A model generated the notes under the pieces. The model ran no database searches, had not been told where the DNA came from, and saw nothing but the letters and a program-made list of their open reading frames with translations. A stretch of 64,000 nt of DNA, taken from Ruegeria lacuscaerulensis. GTDB taxonomy: Bacteria > Pseudomonadota > Alphaproteobacteria > Rhodobacterales > Rhodobacteraceae. The stretch lies in contig NZ_WQGO01000003.1 of NCBI RefSeq assembly GCF_013034685.1, positions 496,001 to 560,000 of the forward strand. Reading direction: 5' to 3'. Below are positions 42,663 to 50,928 of the stretch, in pieces. The position numbers and the translations under genes were made by a program. How positions within the stretch are numbered: position 1 is the stretch's first letter; the number at the start of each line of letters is the position of its first letter.

Positions 42663-43504
42663 CCTGGCTATCCTTTGCATTGCTGTTCTGGGGCTTGGCC
42701 TGGTTCGTGAACTACCGGCTGGCCATCTCGTCTTATCGCAAAACCCGCGCGGCGCGCATTTTTGTACCGGTGCTGTTTGGCATCACGCTGTTGGTGCTTT
42801 GGGAGGGGCTGGTGCGCGGGCTGGGTGTTTCGCCGGTTATCCTGCCGCCACCTTCAGATGTGGGGACAGCCTTTGTGCAGTCATCCGGCATTTTGTGGGA
42901 AGACTTCAAGCAAACCGTCTTCAAGGGCGCGCTGACCGGATTTGTGATCGGGTGTGCTGCGGCTTTTGCTTGTTCGGTTGCCATTGACCGCTCGGCTTTT
43001 CTAACGCGTGGTCTGCTGCCCATCGGGAATTTCGCGGCGGCGCTGCCCATTGTCGGGATCGCGCCAATTCTGGTCAGTTGGTTCGGGTTCGATTGGCACT
43101 CGAAAGCGGCGGTTGTCGTGGTCATGGTGTTCTTTCCAATCCTGGTGAATACCGTGCAGGGCCTGCGCGAGGCGGATGCGATGCAGCGTGACCTGATGCG
43201 GACCTACGCGGCCGGGTATTGGCAGACCTTGTGGAAACTGCGCTTGCCAGCAGCGATGCCCTTTGTGTTCAATGGGTTGAAGATTGCAACCACGCTTGCT
43301 TTGATCGGGGCGATTGTGGCCGAGTATTTCGGTTCACCCACACGCGGCATGGGGTTTCGGATTTCGACCGGCGTCGGCAGCCTGTCGATCGACCTTGTTT
43401 GGGCCGAGATCGCAGTAGCCGCGCTGGCCGGGACCGTGTTTTATGGCCTTGTCGCGGCGGCGGAAAAGGCGGTGACCTTCTGGCATCCGTCGCAACGAGG
43501 ATAG
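42659..43504 (+). CDS. ABC transporter permease (second subunit)
   Basis: A 281-residue inner-membrane protein: an N-terminal span (SFALLFWGLAWFVNYRLAI), then ARIFVPVLFGITLLVLWEGLV and four or five further spans. The EAA-like loop (MQRDLMRTYAAGYWQTLWKLRLPAAMPFVF, read in parts) contacts the ATPase. Homologous to the first permease without the large periplasmic insert. Together with the ATPase and the binding protein it would import the substrate across the inner membrane. Confidence 0.87.
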   Translation: MTWLSFALLFWGLAWFVNYRLAISSYRKTRAARIFVPVLFGITLLVLWEGLVRGLGVSPVILPPPSDVGTAFVQSSGILWEDFKQTVFKGALTGFVIGCAAAFACSVAIDRSAFLTRGLLPIGNFAAALPIVGIAPILVSWFGFDWHSKAAVVVVMVFFPILVNTVQGLREADAMQRDLMRTYAAGYWQTLWKLRLPAAMPFVFNGLKIATTLALIGAIVAEYFGSPTRGMGFRISTGVGSLSIDLVWAEIAVAALAGTVFYGLVAAAEKAVTFWHPSQRG

Positions 43505-43557
43505 GAATTCAACAGACCCCGACAACGGGGCATAAACAGCAACTAGGAGACATGAAG

Positions 43558-44547
43558 ATGAAAAAGCTACTCAGCGGGGCGGTTGCCGCCTTTGGCCTGA
43601 CCGCCGGTACCGCATGGTCCGCCGATGAGGTGACATTGCAGCTGAAATGGGTCACGCAGGCGCAATTTGCGGGCTACTATGTGGCAGCCGATAAGGGGTT
43701 CTACGAGGAAGAAGGGCTGGACGTTACCATTTTGCCCGGCGGCCCCGACATCGCACCAACTCAGGTGATCGCGGGGGGCGGCGCGGATGTGACTGTCGAA
43801 TGGATGCCTGCTGCGCTGGCCGCACGTGAAAAGGGTCTGCCGCTGGTAAACATCGCGCAGCCATTTAAAAGCTCGGGCATGATGCTGACCTGCTGGAAGG
43901 ATGCCGGTATTGCATCACCGGATGACCTTAAGAACCGCACGCTGGGTGTCTGGTTCTTTGGCAACGAATTCCCCTTCATGAGCTGGATGAGCCAGCTAGG
44001 CATCGACACTGGCGGCAAGGGCGAGAGTGGGGTTGAGGTCCTCAAGCAAGGTTTCAACGTTGATCCTCTGCTGCAGCGCCAGGCCGATTGCATCAGCACC
44101 ATGACGTATAACGAGTACTGGCAGGTGATCGACGCGGGCGTAAATCCCGATGAGCTTGTGACCTTCAAGTACGAAGATCAGGGTGTCGCCACGCTTGAAG
44201 ACGGCCTCTACGTACTGGAAGAAAACCTGAGCGACGAAGCCTTTGTCGACAAGATGGAACGGTTCGTCCGTGCCTCGATGAAAGGCTGGAAATACGCCGA
44301 GGAGAACCCGGATGAGGCCGCCGAGATCGTGTTGGACAATGACGCGACCGGAGCGCAGACCGAAAAACACCAAAAGCGCATGATGGGTGAGATCGCCAAG
44401 CTGACCGCAGGGTCGAATGGCGCTTTGGACCCGGCGGACTTTGAGCGGACCGTGGGTACTCTGCTGGCCGGTGGTTCTGATCCGGTCATCACCCAACAGC
44501 CTGAGGGGGCGTGGACCCACAAGATCACCGACGCAGCGCTGAACTAA
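43558..44547 (+). CDS. ABC transporter substrate-binding protein (NMT1/THI5-like)
   Basis: A 329-residue periplasmic protein with signal peptide (KKLLSGAVAAFGLTAGTAWSAD, cleavage after WSA). The mature part opens with EVTLQLKWVTQAQFAGYYVA and has DKGFYEEEGLDVTILPGGPD, typical of NMT1/THI5-like binding proteins that hold pyrimidines such as hydroxymethylpyrimidine or related rings. In this operon a uracil or thymine-type ligand is likely. Two ATGs are close: 43558 is preferred because AGGAGA is 7 bases upstream, whereas 43552 is only one base from it. Last gene of the RutR-controlled operon. Confidence 0.88.
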   Translation: MKKLLSGAVAAFGLTAGTAWSADEVTLQLKWVTQAQFAGYYVAADKGFYEEEGLDVTILPGGPDIAPTQVIAGGGADVTVEWMPAALAAREKGLPLVNIAQPFKSSGMMLTCWKDAGIASPDDLKNRTLGVWFFGNEFPFMSWMSQLGIDTGGKGESGVEVLKQGFNVDPLLQRQADCISTMTYNEYWQVIDAGVNPDELVTFKYEDQGVATLEDGLYVLEENLSDEAFVDKMERFVRASMKGWKYAEENPDEAAEIVLDNDATGAQTEKHQKRMMGEIAKLTAGSNGALDPADFERTVGTLLAGGSDPVITQQPEGAWTHKITDAALN

Positions 44548-44569
44548 GCCCGGTTTAAACCGAATTGAG

Positions 44570-44595
44570 CGCGGCCCCGGTTGGGGCCGCGTTTT
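44570..44595 (+). terminator. Rho-independent terminator of the pyrimidine operon
   Basis: Perfect stem CGCGGCCCC (44570-44578) with GGGGCCGCG (44583-44591), loop GGTT, followed by TTTT. Confidence 0.85.
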
Positions 44596-44663
44596 GCGTT
44601 TCTGATGTCGGAAAAGTGTCTGTACTTAGCCGGGAAATGACTTAGTATTCCTTTGTAAATTAT

Positions 44664-44684
44664 CGCATTTCATACGAAATTGCG
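44664..44684. promoter_or_regulatory. Palindromic operator candidate upstream of tupB
   Basis: CGCATTTC-ATAC-GAAATTGCG is an inverted repeat, perfect except for one extra base on the right arm, ending 15 bases before the tupB ATG. It is a plausible binding site for the regulator encoded at the far end of the formate dehydrogenase operon. It does not look like the E. coli ModE box. Confidence 0.45.
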
Positions 44685-44699
44685 ACTGGATGGAAAATT

Positions 44700-45413
44700 A
44701 TGCAAGGATTTGCATCAGAATTCAATTCAGCCTTGGGTCTGATCCTGACAGGGGATTCAGAGCTGTGGGCGATTGTGCTGTTGTCGCTCAAAGTTTCCGT
44801 CTTCGCTGTATTGATTTCTGCCCTGATCGGGATGCCCGTGGGCGCGGCATTAGCCGTTGCGCGCTTTCCGGGACGGCGGATGTTAATCGTGCTGATGAAT
44901 GCTCTGATGGGCTTCCCGCCGGTTGTTGTGGGCTTGTTGGTCTACCTGATGTTATCCCGATCCGGGCCGCTGGGTGTTCTGGAGTTGCTCTATACCCCGA
45001 CCGCAATGATCATCGCGCAGGTTGTTCTGGTGACACCTATTGTGGCCGCGCTGACCCGGCAAGTGATCGAGATGCTGGCCGAGGAATATTCGGAACAGCT
45101 ACGCTCGCTCGGGGTGTCGCGTTTAGCCTCGGTGCCGGTGCTGCTGTGGGATGCGCGCCTGGCGCTGGTGACTGCGCTGTTGGCCGGGTTCGGACGTGCC
45201 ATTGCCGAGGTGGGCGCGGTGATCATCGTTGGCGGCAACATCAATCATGTGACGCGGGTGATGACGACGACCATCGCGCTGGAAACCTCGAAGGGCAATC
45301 TGGCGCTGGCGCTGGCCTTGGGCGCGATCCTGATCGGGATTGCGGTGGCGGTGAATGCCATGGTCAGCACCGTCAGCCTGCGCGCCGAGCGGGAAGGGTT
45401 GCGCCATGCGTGA
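44700..45413 (+). CDS. tupB: Tungstate-type ABC transporter permease
   Basis: A 237-residue inner-membrane protein with five to six spans and the coupling segment VIEMLAEEYSEQLRSLGVSR. The opening SALGLILTGDSELWAIVLLSLKVS and the single-permease plan match TupB, which works as a homodimer in tungstate import. Order tupB-tupC-tupA, with overlaps, makes a compact operon. No ribosome site stronger than ATGGAAAATT is obvious. A palindrome lies just upstream. Tungstate rather than molybdate is suggested by the TupA sequence downstream. Confidence 0.82.
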   Translation: MQGFASEFNSALGLILTGDSELWAIVLLSLKVSVFAVLISALIGMPVGAALAVARFPGRRMLIVLMNALMGFPPVVVGLLVYLMLSRSGPLGVLELLYTPTAMIIAQVVLVTPIVAALTRQVIEMLAEEYSEQLRSLGVSRLASVPVLLWDARLALVTALLAGFGRAIAEVGAVIIVGGNINHVTRVMTTTIALETSKGNLALALALGAILIGIAVAVNAMVSTVSLRAEREGLRHA

Positions 45414-46140
45414 TTTGGTGTGTGACATGGCCAGCAGCCTGACGGTTCGGGATGTGAAGATAACACGCAAGGGAAAGGTCCTGCTGGACGTTGCGCATTT
45501 GTCTTTGGACGGGCCGGGGCCGACGCTGATCCTTGGACCGAACGGGGCTGGGAAAAGCCTGTTGTTGCGTTGCCTGCATGGTTTGATCGCGCCTGACCGG
45601 GGGCGGATCGAACAGGACGGCGTGCCTTTGTCTGGCGCGCACAAATCCCGGCAGGCGATGGTGTTTCAACAGCCGGTGCTGTTGCGCCGCTCGGTCGCGG
45701 CCAATCTGGATTTCGTGCTGAAGCGTCAGGGCCTTTCTTGGGGCCAGCGCAAAGCCCGGATCGAAGACTTGCTGACCGAGGGCGGTCTGGACGGAAAAGG
45801 ACGGCAATCCGCGCGCTCTTTGTCGGGGGGGGAGGCACAGCGGCTAGCCATTCTGCGTGCTCTGGCGTTGGAGCCTGAGACGCTGTTTTTGGATGAACCC
45901 ACCAGTGCGCTGGACCCGAGTGCCACGCAGATGATCGAACGCATGATCCAGCGCGCCTCTCGCCGAGGGGTGCGGATTGTCATGGTGACACATGATATCG
46001 GTCAGGCGCGTCGCCTTGCAGCGGATGTCGTAATGATGCAAGGCGGCCATGTGGTTGAACTCGGGGTTGCCAGACAAGTATTGGACGCCCCGCAAAGTGA
46101 CGCCGCGCGTCGTTATCTTGCTGGTGGGCTCGTGACCTAA
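45406..46140 (+). CDS. tupC: Tungstate-type ABC transporter ATP-binding protein
   Basis: A 244-residue ATPase. Walker A GPNGAGKSL, signature SLSGGEAQRLAILRAL, Walker B TLFLDEPTSALDP and the switch His in IVMVTHDIGQ are complete. The small single-domain form without a TOBE domain fits TupC rather than ModC. The ATG at 45406 overlaps the tupB stop by 8 bases and has an AAGGG site; an ATG at 45427 is possible. It drives import of the oxyanion by TupB. Confidence 0.82.
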   Translation: MRDLVCDMASSLTVRDVKITRKGKVLLDVAHLSLDGPGPTLILGPNGAGKSLLLRCLHGLIAPDRGRIEQDGVPLSGAHKSRQAMVFQQPVLLRRSVAANLDFVLKRQGLSWGQRKARIEDLLTEGGLDGKGRQSARSLSGGEAQRLAILRALALEPETLFLDEPTSALDPSATQMIERMIQRASRRGVRIVMVTHDIGQARRLAADVVMMQGGHVVELGVARQVLDAPQSDAARRYLAGGLVT

Positions 46141-46160
46141 CTCAAACTATGGAGATCGGG

Positions 46161-46979
46161 ATGATCCGAGATTTTCTTCGGGCTGCATTGGTATCGCTTG
46201 GCTTGATGGCCCCCGCGTGGGCCGAGGCCCCGTTTATCGTCGTGCAATCCACTACGTCGACGCAGAACTCGGGCCTGCTGGACTACATTCTGCCGGGGTT
46301 TGAGGCTGAAACCGGAATCGATGTGCGCGTTGTGGCCGTCGGTACTGGACAGGCAATCCGAAACGCTGTGAACGGGGACGGAGACGTTCTGCTGGTTCAC
46401 TCCAAACCCGCCGAGGAACAGTTCGTCGCCGATGGCTGGGGTGTTGAGCGGTTTGACGTGATGTATAATGACTTCGTGCTGGTCGGCCCCAAATCGGACC
46501 CGGCCAAAGTAAAGGACGGCGACGATATTGTTGCGGCCCTGACCGCCGTGGCCGAGGCCGAAGCCCCCTTTGCCTCGCGCGGGGATGACAGCGGGACGCA
46601 CAAGGCCGAGATGCGCCATTGGGCGGCGACCAATTTAGATCCGACGGGCGCATCCGGTGCGTGGTATCGTGAGACCGGGTCCGGCATGGGGGCCACATTG
46701 AACGTCGCCAGCGGGATGAACGCCTATGTCCTGACCGACCGCGCCACCTGGCAATCCTTTGGCAACCGGGGCGAGCTTGAGATCATGGTCGAGGGCGACC
46801 CGCGCCTGTTCAACCAGTATGGCGTCATTCTGGTGAACCCGGAAAAACACCCAAGCGTAAGGGCAGCGGCGGGTCAGCGGTTTATCGACTGGCTGACCGG
46901 GCCGGACGGGCAAGCGGCCATTGCGTCCTACAAACTGGATGGAGAACAGTTGTTTTTCCCCAACGCCGACGGGTCTTAA
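46161..46979 (+). CDS. tupA: Tungstate-binding periplasmic protein
   Basis: A 272-residue protein with signal peptide (MIRDFLRAALVSLGLMAPAWA, read to 20 residues, cleavage after AWA). The mature protein opens with VVQSTTSTQNSGLLDYILP, the TupA motif (T-T-S-T-x-x-S-G-L-L), with RVVAVGTGQAIRNA and ASRGDDSGTHKAE lining the oxyanion site. TupA proteins bind tungstate with very high affinity and discriminate against molybdate. The ATG at 46161 has GGAG 6 bases upstream, inside the shorter upstream frame that starts at 46149. Its stop overlaps the stop of the convergent regulator gene by 4 bases. Confidence 0.86.
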   Translation: MIRDFLRAALVSLGLMAPAWAEAPFIVVQSTTSTQNSGLLDYILPGFEAETGIDVRVVAVGTGQAIRNAVNGDGDVLLVHSKPAEEQFVADGWGVERFDVMYNDFVLVGPKSDPAKVKDGDDIVAALTAVAEAEAPFASRGDDSGTHKAEMRHWAATNLDPTGASGAWYRETGSGMGATLNVASGMNAYVLTDRATWQSFGNRGELEIMVEGDPRLFNQYGVILVNPEKHPSVRAAAGQRFIDWLTGPDGQAAIASYKLDGEQLFFPNADGS

Positions 46980-47848
46980 CCGCTAGCGCCGTTGTGGTGA
47001 ATTGTGCCCAGCCCGCCTAGGTCGTACCCTCCGAACTCGGCGGCGCGGGCCGCGAAGCGATCGGATTGAACAAAGGCCAACAGCTTCAGCATCGGGTCAT
47101 CGAAATAGGCGCGCCGCCAGATCGCAAGGTCCAGCCGTTCAGTATGGGTGGCGCTAAAGCCCAGATCATAGAGACCCGCCAGCGCACCCAGACCAAAACC
47201 GGCCTCGGCCTTGCTGTCGTGCAGGGCGATGGCCAGCTCTTCCTCTGTGCGGGCGCAAGTGGGCAGGGCGTCCAGATCCGCGCGGGTCATACCGTGATGC
47301 TCCAACTGCGCGTCGAACAGTCTTTGGCTGGCGGCAGAGCTTTGCCGCAGGATCACGCGCCTACCATTGAGGTCCGCGAAGCTTTGGATGTCAGACACGC
47401 CGGGGGCCAGCAACAAACCGCGCTGGCGTTGAGCGATTTCAAACAGAACAACCGGTGCTTCGCCCAGATGGTCGCGCAGGGCTTGGGTGTTGAACCCGTC
47501 TGCCTCATGAATATGCAACGCCGCCGCCTGCGCAGTACGGTCCTTTAGGCGGTTCAGCCCGTCAAACGAGCCGTCATAATAGGTCGCCAACCCCGAGCCG
47601 CTTTCCCGCAAGGCCCAGTCCAACAGCGGGTCATGGCTGCCCGCCACAATCGGAGGCAAGGGCGGATCTTCAACCTGAGGACCCGAGCGTGAAGCATTCA
47701 ACCAGGCGACAACCTCGGAACGGGGAAATAGAAGTTTGCCCATCGCGCGCACGCAGGGTACCTCGCCCGAAGACGCCAGATCATAGGCCTTACGCTCGCC
47801 GATGCGCAGCAGATCGGCCAGTTCTTTGGTGGTCAGATACTCGGGCAT
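46976..47848 (-). CDS. HTH regulator with substrate-binding-protein-like domain
   Basis: A 290-residue protein. The N-terminus (EYLTTKELADLLRIGERKAYDLASSG) is an excisionase/MerR-type helix-turn-helix; residues 80-290 resemble a periplasmic-binding-protein fold (PF12727-like: ESGSGLATYYDGSFDGLNRL, VVLFEIAQRQRGLLLAPG, LNGRRVILRQSSAASQRLFD). This combination occurs in regulators that sense molybdate or tungstate. It is the last gene of the formate dehydrogenase operon and converges on tupA, so it may tie metal supply to enzyme synthesis. The start ATG is immediately after the stop of the 41-residue gene. No signal peptide, so cytoplasmic. Confidence 0.75.
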   Translation of the reverse strand: MPEYLTTKELADLLRIGERKAYDLASSGEVPCVRAMGKLLFPRSEVVAWLNASRSGPQVEDPPLPPIVAGSHDPLLDWALRESGSGLATYYDGSFDGLNRLKDRTAQAAALHIHEADGFNTQALRDHLGEAPVVLFEIAQRQRGLLLAPGVSDIQSFADLNGRRVILRQSSAASQRLFDAQLEHHGMTRADLDALPTCARTEEELAIALHDSKAEAGFGLGALAGLYDLGFSATHTERLDLAIWRRAYFDDPMLKLLAFVQSDRFAARAAEFGGYDLGGLGTIHHNGASG

Positions 47849-47974
47849 TCAGTCCAAGCGCACCGCTGATCCTGTTCCGGCGTCCGCTGCGCTGAATCCA
47901 ATCTGGTTCAGGACAGCAGGGGCGGCGATCGCGATGACGACCATCGCGGCGACGGCGGCTAGAAAGGCTTTCAT
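47849..47974 (-). CDS. 41-residue membrane-anchored protein of the formate dehydrogenase operon
   Basis: A short frame reading MKAFLAAVAAMVVIAIAAPA, then VLNQIGFSAADAGTGSAVRLD. It has a strong GGAGGAGA ribosome site 4 bases before ATG, lies 14 bases after the WD40-cytochrome gene and ends directly at the start codon of the regulator gene, all signs of a real gene. One hydrophobic helix with a short periplasmic tail is predicted; it may be a signal anchor or an accessory of the membrane complex. I know of no characterised homologue. Confidence 0.65.
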   Translation of the reverse strand: MKAFLAAVAAMVVIAIAAPAVLNQIGFSAADAGTGSAVRLD

Positions 47975-47988
47975 TGTCTCCTCCGGCG

Positions 47989-49248
47989 TTAGTTTTCCGG
48001 TGCCGTGGCGCGGCGCAGAAAGGCGACCAGATCGTCCCGGTCGCTGGGCTGCGTGATCCGCTGCATCGGCATCTTCGACCCCGGAATGTAGTGGTCGGGC
48101 CCCTCATCGAAAAGGGCATTTATGGTCTCGTCATTCCAAATGATATCAGAGTCTTGCAGCGTGTCCGAATAGAAATATCCCGGCAGCGTTCCAGCCCGGC
48201 GGCCAAAGACGCCATGCAGCGTCGGACCGGCGCGGCGTTGCCCGTCTGGGGTCAGGCTGTGACAGATTGAGCATTTGCGGGCAAACTGCCGCTCACCATT
48301 GCTCATCTGATCGGGGTTTTTGAGGAAGCTGGGCTCGGACGCAGCCATCCGTTCTTGCTCGCGCAGATTGGCGATCGGCCAACTGTACATCGCCTCATCA
48401 ATGCCACCGGCGTGGATGTTTTGGCCATCGGGTGAAAAAGCCAAGGCCCAGACCGGGCCGCGCAAGGTGGCGCGGAAATCCTGCGCGATGCGCCACTCGA
48501 CCGTGTCGATCACCATGATGAAACCTTCCCCGTCGCCGACAGCCAGCATGCTGCGATCCGGGCTGAGCGCCAGCGCCAGAATAGGGCGACGGTCGAGTGT
48601 AAAATCACGTTCCTCGCCCGTGGTCAGGTCGCGGATGCGGGTGACACCATCAACAGCGCCATAGGCGATCCAGTTGTCCTGCGTGTTCAGCACCAGCTCA
48701 TTGATGCCAAAGCCATGTTCAACTAGCCGCAAGGTTTCCTGCCCACTGGTCACATCCCACAAGCGCAAAGCCCCGTCGACACCGGCTGAATACAGTTGGT
48801 TGCCGTCAGGCGTAAACGCCACGGCATTCACTCCGCTGCCGGTCGTCAGGGTCTTTGGTTCCGATCCATCCACGGGCCACAACCCGATTGTACCATCCCA
48901 ACTGGCTGTTGCCACATGGGTTTTCGAGGCAGCGATATGTACGATTTTGCCTTTGTGCTGTCCTACAACCTCACCGCCGGGCCAGCGGCGCAGAGTGAAG
49001 TCGTCGCCGGCGGAATAGATCGCAGTGCCGTTGAAAGCAACTGCGTTAACTGCTGCCTCATGACCTTCCAGCCATTCCGGCATTTGATCCGACCAGATGC
49101 CGACCGAGTTGTCGAAACTTGCCGTAGCGATCCGCCCATCGGGGGCCGTGGCGATCCCCATGATCGGACCGCCATGACCTTTGAGCGTATAAAACTCAGC
49201 TAAAGCAGGCAGGGGCAGTAAAGCCAGCGCCAGAACCAACCCGCGCAT
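47989..49248 (-). CDS. WD40-repeat protein fused to a cytochrome c domain
   Basis: A 419-residue periplasmic protein. Signal peptide (MRGLVLALALLPLPALAEFY), then about 300 residues of WD40 beta-propeller blades (for example KGKIVHIAASKTHVATASWDG and TPDGNQLYSAGVDGALRLWD, the second exactly twenty long) and a C-terminal class I cytochrome c with CSICHS (heme attachment CxxCH) and GSKMPMQRI supplying the Met ligand (M in SKMPM). It begins right after the cytochrome b subunit stop (TAG then ATG), so it is part of the formate dehydrogenase operon. A role as electron acceptor or scaffold for the complex is inferred. Confidence 0.83.
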   Translation of the reverse strand: MRGLVLALALLPLPALAEFYTLKGHGGPIMGIATAPDGRIATASFDNSVGIWSDQMPEWLEGHEAAVNAVAFNGTAIYSAGDDFTLRRWPGGEVVGQHKGKIVHIAASKTHVATASWDGTIGLWPVDGSEPKTLTTGSGVNAVAFTPDGNQLYSAGVDGALRLWDVTSGQETLRLVEHGFGINELVLNTQDNWIAYGAVDGVTRIRDLTTGEERDFTLDRRPILALALSPDRSMLAVGDGEGFIMVIDTVEWRIAQDFRATLRGPVWALAFSPDGQNIHAGGIDEAMYSWPIANLREQERMAASEPSFLKNPDQMSNGERQFARKCSICHSLTPDGQRRAGPTLHGVFGRRAGTLPGYFYSDTLQDSDIIWNDETINALFDEGPDHYIPGSKMPMQRITQPSDRDDLVAFLRRATAPEN

Positions 49249-50445
49249 CTATTCGGCGGGCGAGGCCGTCGCTTTGCTGGCCTCTTTTTCCTGGACCTCC
49301 TCCAGCCACAACGAGTGGTGCTCGCGTGCCCATTGCTCTTCGACTTCGCCGGTTCCCATGGCGTCAAATGCACCTTCCATCCCGACCGAGCCGAGGTAGA
49401 TATGGGCGATGATGATGGCGATGAAAACATAGGCGATCATCACATGCCAGACCTGCGCGTATTGCATTTCCTCTTGCGGCGACATCTGCACCGGCAGGCT
49501 CAAACCCATTGCCTGAGGCAGGCCGGTTGCATTGGCGATCTGGAAGGTTTTGGCAAACAGAGGCATCTCGAACGGGAACAGCAGAGACAGGCCCGAAAGG
49601 CTGATCGACACGCCCAGCAGAATGCAGGACCAGAATATGACCTTTTGACCGGCATTGAACTTTTTGGCCGGCGGGTGGCTGCCTTTGGTGAACAAACCGC
49701 CACCGGCGGCCAGCCATTTCAGGTCGGTCCGGTTGGGAATGTTGTGAGCGATCCAGTTCACTGTCACGATGATCAACCCCAACATAAAGGCCCAGGCGAG
49801 GTTGTTGTGTAGCCACTTGCACCCTTGCGCAATAGTCGCGAAGCCTTCTTTTCCAAAGATCGGGATCAGGAAATCCCGCCCATACAGTGTCAACAGCCCT
49901 GTAAACCCAAGCACTAAAAAGGACCCGGCGAAAAGCCAGTGGCCGAACCGCTCAAACCCATTGAAACGCGTGACTGTGCGCCCGGTTTTCTCACCATCAA
50001 TGCGGATTTTGCCTCGGATCAGGAAGAACAGCAGGATCACGGCGGCCATGCCTGCAATGATGTAGGTTCCGTATTCTCGCAACGGTCCGGTGCGGAAAGC
50101 CCACCACCACATGCCACCATCCTGGATAAGAACACTGGCTGCGGGCCCCTGAGACGACACGGTGACATCCGCCGACCCATAGCGTAGCGCGCGATAGACA
50201 TCACTGTCCGAGGCCACACCGGCAGTACCAAACTGCCCCAGCAAACCTTCGACATTGCCTTGGCCAGTGTTTTCCGAGCGATAAGTGTTGTCCACTTTCT
50301 CGCCCCGTTGACGGGCCAGAATATCCTCAAGCGTCGTGGCCCCTCCGGTGGCCGAGCGATCGGGTGCCGAGGATTCCGGGGCGTCCTGCGCCCATGCGGC
50401 TCCGGTCAGGAAGAGTGAGACGAGCAGAAATTGGATCAGGCGCAT
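49249..50445 (-). CDS. fdhI: Formate dehydrogenase cytochrome b subunit
   Basis: A 398-residue inner-membrane protein. Signal-like N-terminus (IQFLLVSLFLTGAAWAQDAP), a periplasmic segment of about 100 residues unusual for FdnI, and four main spans (for example YIIAGMAAVILLFFLIRGKI, FGHWLFAGSFLVLGFTGLLT, KVIFWSCILLGVSISLSGLS, HVMIAYVFIAIIIAHIYLGS) with histidines for b-type hemes. It takes electrons from the Fe-S subunit to quinone. Ribosome site GGGAGAGA. It lies after an unrelated monooxygenase-like gene in the same operon. Confidence 0.9.
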   Translation of the reverse strand: MRLIQFLLVSLFLTGAAWAQDAPESSAPDRSATGGATTLEDILARQRGEKVDNTYRSENTGQGNVEGLLGQFGTAGVASDSDVYRALRYGSADVTVSSQGPAASVLIQDGGMWWWAFRTGPLREYGTYIIAGMAAVILLFFLIRGKIRIDGEKTGRTVTRFNGFERFGHWLFAGSFLVLGFTGLLTLYGRDFLIPIFGKEGFATIAQGCKWLHNNLAWAFMLGLIIVTVNWIAHNIPNRTDLKWLAAGGGLFTKGSHPPAKKFNAGQKVIFWSCILLGVSISLSGLSLLFPFEMPLFAKTFQIANATGLPQAMGLSLPVQMSPQEEMQYAQVWHVMIAYVFIAIIIAHIYLGSVGMEGAFDAMGTGEVEEQWAREHHSLWLEEVQEKEASKATASPAE

Positions 50446-50471
50446 GGGTTCTCTCCCTATTCTTGGTTGTG

Positions 50472-50822
50472 TCAGCGGTCAAAGCCGCCGATCTGCTTGT
50501 GAAAAACGGCTCCGACAGGGGACAGGGCCGCCTGAAGGTCGTCTTTCGCGGGGCCGTAGACATCAAACTGAACCGGCGTAAGTAAAGACATAAACCGATC
50601 CGCGAAGTTTGCCCCGAAATTCTGCATATGAATCATAGCATCTTCTGAACTGGCGTACCGTTCATAGATGTGAATTGCGTTGTCGCTTTGGTGCCACTCA
50701 TAGGTTTTGGCACCTGTTTCGTTACGGGTCGCGGCGACCATTTCTGCCATCAGAGCTTCGAACTCGGACTGTTTTTCCGCGTTCAGATCCAGCTTCAACA
50801 GCCAGTAGATATCGTTGGTCAT
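50472..50822 (-). CDS. ABM-superfamily (quinol monooxygenase-like) protein
   Basis: A 116-residue dimeric alpha-beta barrel protein of the antibiotic biosynthesis monooxygenase group. Core strand and helix DIYWLLKLDLNAEKQSEFEALM, then GAKTYEWHQSDNAIHIYERY and a short C-terminal helix. Members act without cofactor as quinol or anthrone monooxygenases, or merely as small ligand binders. It sits between the iron-sulfur and cytochrome b genes of the formate dehydrogenase operon, which is an unexpected place; a hairpin lies upstream. Its role there is unknown, perhaps related to quinol chemistry. Confidence 0.78.
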   Translation of the reverse strand: MTNDIYWLLKLDLNAEKQSEFEALMAEMVAATRNETGAKTYEWHQSDNAIHIYERYASSEDAMIHMQNFGANFADRFMSLLTPVQFDVYGPAKDDLQAALSPVGAVFHKQIGGFDR

Positions 50823-50881
50823 AAGCGTCCCACCTTCGTCAGGAAATGCGGGGACCGACAGGCGGCCACCGGCAAGAGTAA

Positions 50882-50912
50882 GACAGCCCCCGGCCTAGCG
50901 CAGGGGGCTGTC
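50882..50912 (-). terminator. Hairpin between fdhB and the ABM gene
   Basis: Perfect stem GACAGCCCCC (50882-50891) with GGGGGCTGTC (50903-50912), 11-base loop. No T-tract follows on the minus strand, so it is more likely an attenuator or RNA-processing site than a full terminator inside the operon. Confidence 0.6.
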
Positions 50913-50928
50913 GAGCTTCGGTTAGACC

